Origin: a virus
Virus record (IMG/VR): IMGVR_UViG_3300032083_003297
Coordinates: 1-22,890 of that record
Strand: one strand, 5' to 3'
DNA length: 22,890 nt
Both the position numbers and the translations under genes were made by a program. A model generated the notes under the pieces. It saw only the letters and a program-made list of their open reading frames with translations. It was not told the DNA's origin and ran no database searches. Positions 5,662 to 12,766 of this stretch are shown one piece after another. The stretch's first letter is position 1. Each line of letters begins with the position of its first letter.

Positions 5662-6074
5662 TATTTTTTAAATTTTGCTAATGGGTCACCGTGAAAATCA
5701 ACTTCGTGTTTTTCAATATGTTTGTGAGCTGCATTTGCATTATTTCTAACTGATTTAATTTCACCTTCTAATCTAACGATATCACCTGTGATACCTGATA
5801 AATCAACACCTTCAAAAGAATCGATTCTTTCTTTAAGATAATCAATATCTTTTTCAAAAGCATCTAATTTTTGTCCAACTAATTCTATGTCTGATGTTTC
5901 TGCGAATCCTTGAACTACTTCTTCTAATGAATCTATTCTACCTGTGAAAGTATACCAACCTGCGATTAAAGATGATAGTACCGTTACGATAGCTATGATG
6001 TTTTGTATTGATAATCCAAACTTTGCGTTTTGTAAATTATCTACTAATTGTTCTGCGTCTACTTGTTTTGCCAT
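5661..6074 (-). CDS. Membrane-anchored coiled-coil protein (137 aa)
   Basis: A 137-residue protein: a short polar N terminus, one membrane helix (about residues 22-44, IIAIVTVLSSLIAGWYTF), then a long region of heptad-like Leu/Ile/Val spacing (about 46-118) and a His-rich end (AAHKHIEKHEVDFHG). The topology suggests an inner-membrane anchor with a periplasmic or cytoplasmic coiled coil. The start at 6074 has a good AAGGACGG site. It sits in a run of tiny membrane genes, so a role in envelope attack or in anchoring is plausible, but the family is unknown. Confidence 0.65.
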   Translation of the reverse strand: MAKQVDAEQLVDNLQNAKFGLSIQNIIAIVTVLSSLIAGWYTFTGRIDSLEEVVQGFAETSDIELVGQKLDAFEKDIDYLKERIDSFEGVDLSGITGDIVRLEGEIKSVRNNANAAHKHIEKHEVDFHGDPLAKFKK

Positions 6075-6084
6075 TTTTCCGTCC

Positions 6085-6198
6085 TTATTTAAATTTGCTG
6101 TCTATCCAGCACTTTCCGTAATATAATATCCCTAACCATATTGTAAACAATATTCCGTCAAGGTATCCTATTGAGTTCCAAACACTTACAATATCCAT
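6085..6198 (-). CDS. Tiny membrane protein (37 aa)
   Basis: A 37-residue frame (MDIVSVWNSIGYLDGILFTI, then WLGILYYGKC and a polar end). It consists mostly of one aromatic-rich transmembrane helix. The ATG shares one base with the stop codon of the PorV-like gene (TAATG), and the stop lies 10 bases before the next start, upstream of its AAGGACGG site. It fills the gap exactly. Function unknown. Confidence 0.55.
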   Translation of the reverse strand: MDIVSVWNSIGYLDGILFTIWLGILYYGKCWIDSKFK

Positions 6199-7052
6199 TA
6201 TAAGTCAAACCCAAAAGAAATCATTAATGTTTCGTTAAAAAAACTATCTGTATTGTAATAATATGCTAATGATATATCAACAATACCTGCGTTAATACCA
6301 CCACCAAATGTTAGATAGTCTACATCAAATTCTGATTCTGTGTAGTATCCTAATTTTAAACTTGCGATACCTAAATTGTATTCACCACCTAAACCGATTG
6401 AATTGTAGTCTTCAAAGAATTTTACATCTGATGATAGTGTAAAGTCTCCAAACTTCTGTCCAACACCAATACCTACCGACATAGGTAGATTTAGTTTTTG
6501 GTCTAAAAATTCAGTTTCTCCACCAACATCTTTTAGAACTAATCCTAATGATGTGTTTCCAAATTCTTTGTAAGCACCAATATCAAATCCATAATTCATC
6601 TTGACATCATAGTCATCAATAAAACTATGATTGTATAGATTTAATCTTGCACCTACTAACCAATCTCTAAAACCAAATCCATAACCACCACTTACTCTAA
6701 ATGATGATGATTCAAAATCTCCCAACACTACTCCGTATTGGTCTGATTGAATTTGTGTTCCATAATTAAAGTAAAATATCTCGGTTGAAAAACCTCTCTT
6801 TGATGTTATGGAAATGCTTTGATATCCCATATCATCAGTAAGATTAGGTAACCAATCAACATATGATACTTCGTGTGTATGTTCATTTAATCCTGCAAAT
6901 GCTGGATTATGAAATATATGTTTTGGGTTTGCATTTGCAATACCGACATTACCCATTGCTGCACTACTTACACTTGGATTAAGTGTAAAGATATTATTTG
7001 CTTGTGCGAATAATGTTCCTGTTAATACTAATAATGTTAATAATCTTTTCAT
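6198..7052 (-). CDS. PorV/PorQ-like outer-membrane barrel protein
   Basis: A 284-residue protein with a signal peptide (MKRLLTLLVLTGTLFAQ). Directly after it comes the family signature around residues 26-55: SVSSAAMGNVGIANANP...FHNPAFAGL, which matches the 'aaMGgagvA...NPAgla' region of the PorV/PorQ and UPF0164 group of FadL-like barrels. The remainder is alternating amphipathic strands ending in a hydrophobic strand (ETLMISFGFDL). PorV binds the C-terminal sorting domains of T9SS cargo at the outer membrane; PorQ is also part of the cell-surface attachment complex. This copy is shorter than typical PorV (roughly 390 residues, from memory). It starts 9 bases after the T9SS cargo gene, with AGGAG overlapping that gene's stop, so the two are probably co-translated partners. 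Confidence 0.75.
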   Translation of the reverse strand: MKRLLTLLVLTGTLFAQANNIFTLNPSVSSAAMGNVGIANANPKHIFHNPAFAGLNEHTHEVSYVDWLPNLTDDMGYQSISITSKRGFSTEIFYFNYGTQIQSDQYGVVLGDFESSSFRVSGGYGFGFRDWLVGARLNLYNHSFIDDYDVKMNYGFDIGAYKEFGNTSLGLVLKDVGGETEFLDQKLNLPMSVGIGVGQKFGDFTLSSDVKFFEDYNSIGLGGEYNLGIASLKLGYYTESEFDVDYLTFGGGINAGIVDISLAYYYNTDSFFNETLMISFGFDL

Positions 7053-7061
7053 TACTTACTC

Positions 7062-9926
7062 CTATTTTAAAATTGTAAATTTCTTTGTTTTGATTTTGTT
7101 TTCAGTTTCCATTAAGAATACATAAATACCTGAATCTAAATTCTGATAACCACTATGGAATTGTGGGTCAGATGATTCTGGTAATTCATCAAACTTAAAG
7201 TTGTGTAAACCTTCTTGTACTGATTCTTCTAAGATTGTTGCAACTTTCTGTCCGTTAATATTGTAAATACTAATCTTAACATCTCCGGCTTGTTCCATAA
7301 AGAATTGGAAGTTTATGTCGTTGTGTTCTGATTGTATAAATGGATTTGGATAAACATAAGTTAATTCATCTTCTTGTGGTTGTCCACCACCGAATGCCCA
7401 ATACTTATTCCAAATACGAATATTACCACTTTGTCTTTCCATTAGTAAGTCGTCTCCGTTTGGATTACCTGCTGCATATTTACCTACGAATTGTAAGTCT
7501 GCTGTAATCCACTCGTCTGGATTGTTTTCACTAATTAATGATTGGAATACTAATTGTAATCCAACGATTTCATCAGTAATGTAGTAATCGATTGGTGCGT
7601 TGTTTGGTGAATTTTCTAATGAACCAAATGAAATTGTTTTATATCCTTCTTCGTCAATCTCTGATTCATTTAAATAAGTCATCCAAGGACCTGGTAATAA
7701 ACCTGTTTGAGCATCTAAGAATTCTAATTGGTCTGCTTTGAATCTTACTTCAAATTCAAATCCTGCTATCTTATTAACCTCACCAGTCATTTCATCTGCG
7801 ATTGGTGTAATGGTTAAAGGAACTACAACTTGATTACCCATTTGAACTTTAACACTTCCGTCTGCTGGTAATGATAAACGAACATCTGGATTTTCAACTA
7901 TTGTTCTTGGTGATGATGTTCTTGCCCACTCGGTTGGTGGTGAACCATTACCCCAACGATAAAATGTTGTTCCATCTACGGTTGGTGTAATTGCTGTTCC
8001 GTTGTTGTCAACTTTAACACCTGTTAAATTCATATCACCTGTAAAGTAATATGCGATATCACTATCGTTTGATGTTCCAATAATATCTACTTGTTTAGAA
8101 GCGTCAGTAGTTTTAAATAAGTAATCTGGATTTACATCATCTCCAAATGTAGAACTACCTGCTCCTAACTTAATTGATAATGTGTCTAATCCTGTTTGAA
8201 CATCATCCATTAATGGATTTAACCAAATAACTCCACCTCCGTCTTGTGTTAGTGTTGCGGTTTCTTGTGCTAAATCATCATCAACAAATATACTGAACTC
8301 TCTTCTTTGGTTTCTTGTGTTTCCGTCGTGTGCTTGATAATAATTTAAAGTTTCATCATTGTTTCCAGATTTTAAATTATCAATACTTGACCATTGTTGA
8401 TAAGTTTCTCCATTGTAGTGTGTGTAGTTTGTTTCAAATACTCCTGATGTGTATGCCCATAAGAAATATGTGTCGTTTAATTGGAACTTGTCATCTCCGT
8501 CTACATCACCGATTAAATACGCACTTGGTGTTGCAATATCAATATCGGTTTCGTTATCAAATTTATTTGATTGGAAATTAAATGATGCGATTGCGTCATT
8601 GATGTTGGTGATTGCTCCTCTATCTAATAAATAAGTTGTGTGGTCTCCAACATAGTCATCTGCTTCTGGTGGCCAGAACGACATACGATATCTGTTGTTT
8701 CTCGGTAAAGAAATATTGAAATATCCTTTATCATCTGTGTATGTCCAATACCAATAACTAACTCCTCTAAATCCGTCGTTTTGGATTTTCTGGTCTGATG
8801 TTGTTCCTGCATTTTGTTCATAGTATCTCATATGTTGATACCCTAATGCAAATGTTCCAGCGTTATCATAACTACCCATAACATCATCATTTAAAGATTC
8901 ATCTGTTAAACTTGAAGGATAATTAACATCTCTTGGATTTCTCCAATTAGAAAAATTGTCTGGATTGGTTTCATCTAATTCAAAGATAACTTTCCACATA
9001 GCATATTTGTTTCTTGAATATGCATTTGTTCCGTCGTATTCTCCAATGTATCTCATATATCCTTCAACATCAACAAGTTTCGGGTGTAAAGTAATATCAC
9101 CACGAGCAGCTCCGTTAAAGGTTCTTTCACCTGTATAGTAATTACCCCAATTTCCGTCAATGTAAACTTTATAATCTAAGAAATATGCGTCTGATACATA
9201 AGTGTAATATCCTGATGACCCGTCATAAAATGTTGGTATTCTAAATGCTTTTGGTGCAAAGTCATCAACAACATCATTTATTTTAAAATATAATTTTATT
9301 ATTTGTGCTTGGTTTCCATTACCAGTTCCGAATGTTTTATCTGGTGTTCCATCATTATCTGCGTCAACTCCGTGTGATACCATAGTAACTCTTAACCAAT
9401 CGTATCTTGTATCGGATATTGATTCTTCTACTAATGTTTCAGATGTTCCGACTGCTAATGAATCTTGATAACCGACATTTTGATAATGAACTACTTCAAA
9501 TGAATAGTCTGCTCCTGATGATTCATCACCTTCAGTCCAACCTGATATATGACTTCCTTTAACAACTTTGGATTCTCCTTGACTCCAAGCATTAACTGAT
9601 GTTTCACCTGATTCTACCCAAGTGATTAAGTCGTTATCGAATGCAATATCAAACCTAAGTGTAGTAATATCTTCCCCTACATCATCTAAGGTAACTTCCA
9701 TTTCCAAAACTTTATCTCTCCAGATATCGAAGTTATTATTATCGAATGCTGGATTTGACGCATCTGCTGCTAAGAAATCGTCTAAATCTTGTGTAACTGA
9801 GTTTTTCCACCAAGTTTGTGGTGAATCCCAACTACCTAATTGTTTTACTCTTATGATTGGATTTTGTGCAAAAACTATTCCAAACATAACCGCTGACATA
9901 ACCATTTTTTTCATAAAATGAAACAT
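7062..9926 (-). CDS. Large secreted protein with T9SS sorting domain, cohesin- and dockerin-like parts
   Basis: A 954-residue secreted protein. Signal peptide at residues 1-21 (ending MFGIVFAQ). An N-terminal domain (about 72-220) has a cohesin-like strand pattern (LRFDIAFDNDLITWVES). A calcium-loop-like DADNDGTPD lies at 188-196, and a dockerin/EF-hand-like GDVDGDDKFQLNDTYFLW at 473-490. A second, clearer cohesin-like domain spans about 681-821 (VVVPLTITP, IAGFEFEVRFKADQLEFLDA). The C-terminal type A T9SS sorting domain (about 857-954) has YPNPF, VKISIYNINGQKVATI, LDSGIYVF and the final KKFTILK. T9SS proteins cross the outer membrane and are anchored or released after this domain is cleaved. 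I set the start at 9926 because GGAG lies 6 bases before it; the upstream ATG at 9938 has no such site. First gene after the repeated promoter-like element. Confidence 0.85.
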   Translation of the reverse strand: MFHFMKKMVMSAVMFGIVFAQNPIIRVKQLGSWDSPQTWWKNSVTQDLDDFLAADASNPAFDNNNFDIWRDKVLEMEVTLDDVGEDITTLRFDIAFDNDLITWVESGETSVNAWSQGESKVVKGSHISGWTEGDESSGADYSFEVVHYQNVGYQDSLAVGTSETLVEESISDTRYDWLRVTMVSHGVDADNDGTPDKTFGTGNGNQAQIIKLYFKINDVVDDFAPKAFRIPTFYDGSSGYYTYVSDAYFLDYKVYIDGNWGNYYTGERTFNGAARGDITLHPKLVDVEGYMRYIGEYDGTNAYSRNKYAMWKVIFELDETNPDNFSNWRNPRDVNYPSSLTDESLNDDVMGSYDNAGTFALGYQHMRYYEQNAGTTSDQKIQNDGFRGVSYWYWTYTDDKGYFNISLPRNNRYRMSFWPPEADDYVGDHTTYLLDRGAITNINDAIASFNFQSNKFDNETDIDIATPSAYLIGDVDGDDKFQLNDTYFLWAYTSGVFETNYTHYNGETYQQWSSIDNLKSGNNDETLNYYQAHDGNTRNQRREFSIFVDDDLAQETATLTQDGGGVIWLNPLMDDVQTGLDTLSIKLGAGSSTFGDDVNPDYLFKTTDASKQVDIIGTSNDSDIAYYFTGDMNLTGVKVDNNGTAITPTVDGTTFYRWGNGSPPTEWARTSSPRTIVENPDVRLSLPADGSVKVQMGNQVVVPLTITPIADEMTGEVNKIAGFEFEVRFKADQLEFLDAQTGLLPGPWMTYLNESEIDEEGYKTISFGSLENSPNNAPIDYYITDEIVGLQLVFQSLISENNPDEWITADLQFVGKYAAGNPNGDDLLMERQSGNIRIWNKYWAFGGGQPQEDELTYVYPNPFIQSEHNDINFQFFMEQAGDVKISIYNINGQKVATILEESVQEGLHNFKFDELPESSDPQFHSGYQNLDSGIYVFLMETENKIKTKKFTILK

Positions 9927-9947
9927 TGTTTTCTCCATTGAGTTTAA

Positions 9948-9965
9948 TTCAATAATAAATATAAG
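9948..9965 (-). promoter_or_regulatory. Promoter-like repeated element, copy 2
   Basis: Minus-strand CTTATATTTATTATTGAA, identical over 18 bases to the copy at 12728-12745. It lies in the 50-base gap before the T9SS cargo gene, 21 bases from its start codon, and is followed by the Shine-Dalgarno GGAG. Recurrence at gaps only suggests a phage promoter. The match to the T4 late-promoter sequence TATAAATA is imperfect on this strand. Confidence 0.6.
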
Positions 9966-9976
9966 ATTGTTAAAAA

Positions 9977-10966
9977 TTAGATATCAAAGCGAACTATGAA
10001 ACTGGTTTCAATGTCGTCTGATAATTTGATAGGTTTTGCGAGTTTTCCGTGAGCCAATAGTTCATTATTTTCACTATATAAACCTATATCAGTCACAAAA
10101 GGTTTGAAATTAGATTCAGTTACAAAACCCAATGCTTCTGATGCTGCATTATAAAATGTAGCGTAACTTCCTGTTCCTTGTCCACTTGGTTGGTCACCTG
10201 GTCCAAAGTAATTAGACATTGAAACAACACCCTCAGCCATTGTAATACTACCACTTCTATCCGGTGTAATACTAATATTTGTTGTTGTATTGAACTCGTG
10301 TGGTTTTACCCTTACACGATATTCGTACTGATAATGAGTTTGTGTTGCTTTGTATTTTAAATTATATGAAGTTCCAAATCCAACGTCTTTATATGAACCA
10401 GTATCAGTCATTACAAATAGTCCTTGTTCATAAAAAATATTTCCTACTTCCGAACCACTACCACGAGTTGCTGCTGTGGTTGAACTACCACTTAAAAAGT
10501 TGTTTGTTTTAAATGTTGAAAAACTTGCTGAATGATTATTGTCATAAAGATTTCCTTCTCCGTCATCTCTAATGTCAAATGTTTGTCCACCAACAGTAGC
10601 TGATAACTCAATACTACCTGGTTTTATTTTCTCACCATACAATTCCCTTGCTACACTAATTACTGATGCTGAATCGTGTAGATTTCTATTCATAGAACCA
10701 GTATTTACATACTCCTTTCCGTGTTTAGAATAAAATAGATTGTGTAACATTGTATATGTTGGTAATCCAAAGTAATTTGTAGATACTGAACCAGATGTGA
10801 TTGTTGTGATTGCGTCTGATGAACTCACATAATTAAACTTAGAACCTGAACGAGCTTTGGTAGCAAATACACCACTACCACTATCGTTATTGGTAAATGT
10901 AAAGTTCTTAAAAGACTGAAATGCTTTTATAGTTGCGTCGTTATCTAAGTCAAGATTTTTGAACAT
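9977..10966 (-). CDS. Virion structural protein, paralogue of the next upstream gene product
   Basis: A 329-residue, Ser/Thr/Gly-rich protein with no signal peptide. Elements include KIKPGSIELS (about 114-123), RDDGEGNLYD (about 133-142), GNIFYEQGLFVMTD (about 175-188), and a C-terminal block TDIGLYSENNELLAHGKLAK (about 290-309) followed by a beta-strand end. The same order of elements occurs in the 341-residue protein encoded just upstream, so the two arose by duplication. Proteins of this type recur beside baseplate genes in marine myovirus sequences, from memory, and are probably tail or neck components. The start is supported by AGGA. It is the last gene of the block before promoter-like copy 2. 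Confidence 0.7.
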   Translation of the reverse strand: MFKNLDLDNDATIKAFQSFKNFTFTNNDSGSGVFATKARSGSKFNYVSSSDAITTITSGSVSTNYFGLPTYTMLHNLFYSKHGKEYVNTGSMNRNLHDSASVISVARELYGEKIKPGSIELSATVGGQTFDIRDDGEGNLYDNNHSASFSTFKTNNFLSGSSTTAATRGSGSEVGNIFYEQGLFVMTDTGSYKDVGFGTSYNLKYKATQTHYQYEYRVRVKPHEFNTTTNISITPDRSGSITMAEGVVSMSNYFGPGDQPSGQGTGSYATFYNAASEALGFVTESNFKPFVTDIGLYSENNELLAHGKLAKPIKLSDDIETSFIVRFDI

Positions 10967-10975
10967 TAGTTTGTC

Positions 10976-12001
10976 CTAAAAATCAAGTTTCACTTTAATA
11001 ATAGCTTCCCTTGAATATGATTTTAATAATGGTTTACTTAGTTTAGCAATCGCCAATAATTCATTGTCATCATTGTAAAGACCAACCTGTGTAATAAAAG
11101 TTTTAGGGTCTTTAAAGAAAGTTCCTTGTGTTAGACTTCCGTCCGAACCAGTAGAGAAAGTTGGATTAGAACTAAAATTAAAGTCTTTATTATTTGCTCT
11201 AATAAAGTAATTTGTTGAACTAATTTCTTCTTCTCTTCTTGCTTGGAAACTTGAACCTGATTTAATTGAATTATAGAATGCTTGTGGTCTATTATCAAAT
11301 GTATCTGTACTTCTTGGATTTGCTGGGTCTAAACCACCACTCGCCTCCATTTGAGATGCGTCTAATAATATAATTCCTAAGTCTGGATAGAATAATCCTA
11401 ATCCACCACCTGGTTGACTTGCTGCTGCTGTATTGATTCCGTCATTAATAGAACCACTAACAACATTGAATACTCTACCACCCTCATTTACGACTGGATT
11501 ACTTCCAGCACCACTATCATCAATTAATTGAATCTTTGCTGCTTTACCAGCCATCTGACCTGTTAATTGTAATTCCCAATTACCTGGGTCAATCTTTTCT
11601 CTTTGTCTTGCTCTTTGGAACGAGATAAAGTAAAAGTCATCACTTGATGATGGTGCACCTGAAAATGTAAATTCATCTGTGTTTGGTGCCAAGATAACAT
11701 TTCTAAATTGTCTATATAGAGCTGCTGTCTGTCTACCACCTGTTGTCAGTTTAGTTGTATTACCTGCTGAACCACTCCCGTGAATATTTGCATATCCAAC
11801 TGCGATTTGTGTTTCTGCTGATGTATCTGTATTTGGGTCTACATTATATAGTTCCAATACTGAACCTGTTATATTTCCATTACTTGACTGAGTAAAAAAT
11901 GAAGTAAGAGTTGAACTTCCACCACTCCACAATCCACTTGAGATTGTAGTTCGTTGATTTTCAACAATGTCGTTTTCTGGATTAAATCTTTGAAATGCCA
12001 T
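10976..12001 (-). CDS. Virion structural protein (341 aa), paralogous to the following gene
   Basis: A 341-residue protein rich in Ser/Gly/Thr. Recognisable parts are ALYRQFRNVILAP (about 93-105), a SSDDFYFISFQRARQREKI segment leading into DPGNWELQLTG (about 137-147), a LFYPDLGIILLDASQ strand (about 203-217) and the C-terminal block TQVGLYNDDNELLAIAKLSK, ending in an IIKVKLDF strand. This matches the architecture of the 329-residue neighbour. No enzyme motif is visible, and a virion role is inferred from context and composition. AAGGAG six bases upstream, overlapping the stop of the preceding gene, fixes the start. Confidence 0.72.
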   Translation of the reverse strand: MAFQRFNPENDIVENQRTTISSGLWSGGSSTLTSFFTQSSNGNITGSVLELYNVDPNTDTSAETQIAVGYANIHGSGSAGNTTKLTTGGRQTAALYRQFRNVILAPNTDEFTFSGAPSSSDDFYFISFQRARQREKIDPGNWELQLTGQMAGKAAKIQLIDDSGAGSNPVVNEGGRVFNVVSGSINDGINTAAASQPGGGLGLFYPDLGIILLDASQMEASGGLDPANPRSTDTFDNRPQAFYNSIKSGSSFQARREEEISSTNYFIRANNKDFNFSSNPTFSTGSDGSLTQGTFFKDPKTFITQVGLYNDDNELLAIAKLSKPLLKSYSREAIIKVKLDF

Positions 12002-12011
12002 TACCTACTCC

Positions 12012-12689
12012 TTATACTTTACTTGGGTCTGCTTTTACTGAGATAGCTACGGTGAATTGTGCACCTGAACTATTACCAGTTACTGACAAGTTTGTGTTTG
12101 TTAATGTTGTTAATGACCTTGAAATAACTCTTACACTTTTACCGACAACTGATATTGAACGTTTTCTTTCTGCTTCATTCATAAATACTGGTGTTGTTGC
12201 TCCAGCGTTAATGAAGTCCTGTTCAAGTCTACCACCTGGAAGTGTTTTTCCACTTGGTCCAGCTCCACCACTTAATGACAAGTTAGCAACATCTGCGTTA
12301 AACAATGTAAATGTATATGTTTCGTTTGGTGCATTTCTTGTGTTAGGTGATACGGTTTGTGTAATACCTGCTCCATTGAAAGTCAATGAAGGTGAAGGTA
12401 ATTCCAATATAGGAAGCTTGTTTGTTTCCTTTGGAAGTGTTGTCAATTTATATCTCATTAGTTGATTCTCATCTACGAACGCTTCTAATAGTGGCATATT
12501 CTCAATGACTGCCGCATAGAAGTTTGACCCGTTTGGGTGTGATGTATCGTAAAGATTGTAATCAACCTCGTCGTCTGCTAATGCAAACTTTGTAATTTTA
12601 AATTCGTTCTGCCCTCTTGCCAAAAGTTCACGACCTTTTTTTGTCAAGATAGCGTCTACTGTTATACTCGTGTTGTCTAAAAATCCCAT
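12012..12689 (-). CDS. Virion structural protein (225 aa)
   Basis: A 225-residue protein. Its N terminus (MGFLDNTSITVDAILTKKGR, then LLARG...FKITKFALADDEVDY) is a pattern I recognise from structural proteins of uncultured marine myoviruses, in which a small alpha/beta head is followed by a beta-rich tail. Here the tail carries Gly-rich (GGAGPSGKTLPGG) and Thr/Ser-rich strands. It is the first gene after promoter-like copy 3, with CAGGAG about 10 bases upstream of the start, and is followed directly by the two paralogous structural genes, so these three probably form one late unit. Its exact place in the virion is unknown. Confidence 0.7.
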   Translation of the reverse strand: MGFLDNTSITVDAILTKKGRELLARGQNEFKITKFALADDEVDYNLYDTSHPNGSNFYAAVIENMPLLEAFVDENQLMRYKLTTLPKETNKLPILELPSPSLTFNGAGITQTVSPNTRNAPNETYTFTLFNADVANLSLSGGAGPSGKTLPGGRLEQDFINAGATTPVFMNEAERKRSISVVGKSVRVISRSLTTLTNTNLSVTGNSSGAQFTVAISVKADPSKV

Positions 12690-12727
12690 TTTATTTTACT
12701 CCTGTGGAAATGATATAACTATTCTTT

Positions 12728-12745
12728 TTCAATAATAAATATAAG
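12728..12745 (-). promoter_or_regulatory. Promoter-like repeated element, copy 3
   Basis: Minus-strand CTTATATTTATTATTGAA in the 77-base gap between the 1292-residue baseplate gene and the 225-residue structural gene, 38 bases before the latter's start. It is identical to copy 2 and shares 13 bases with copy 1. The flanks differ, so the conservation is confined to the element itself. Confidence 0.6.
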
Positions 12746-12766
12746 AAAGTTAAATTTTCCATTGTT

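Noticed and set aside
11995-12465. 156-residue plus-strand open frame
   Set aside because: Antisense to the 225-residue structural gene, which has a strong Shine-Dalgarno site and recognisable N-terminal pattern. The opposite frame looks like a shadow.
12691-12762. 23-residue minus-strand frame (MENLTFLYLLLKK...) in the gap before the 225-residue gene
   Set aside because: It is formed largely by the repeated promoter-like element, which at 9948-9965 lies after an in-frame stop and cannot be coding there. No ribosome-binding site. More likely chance.
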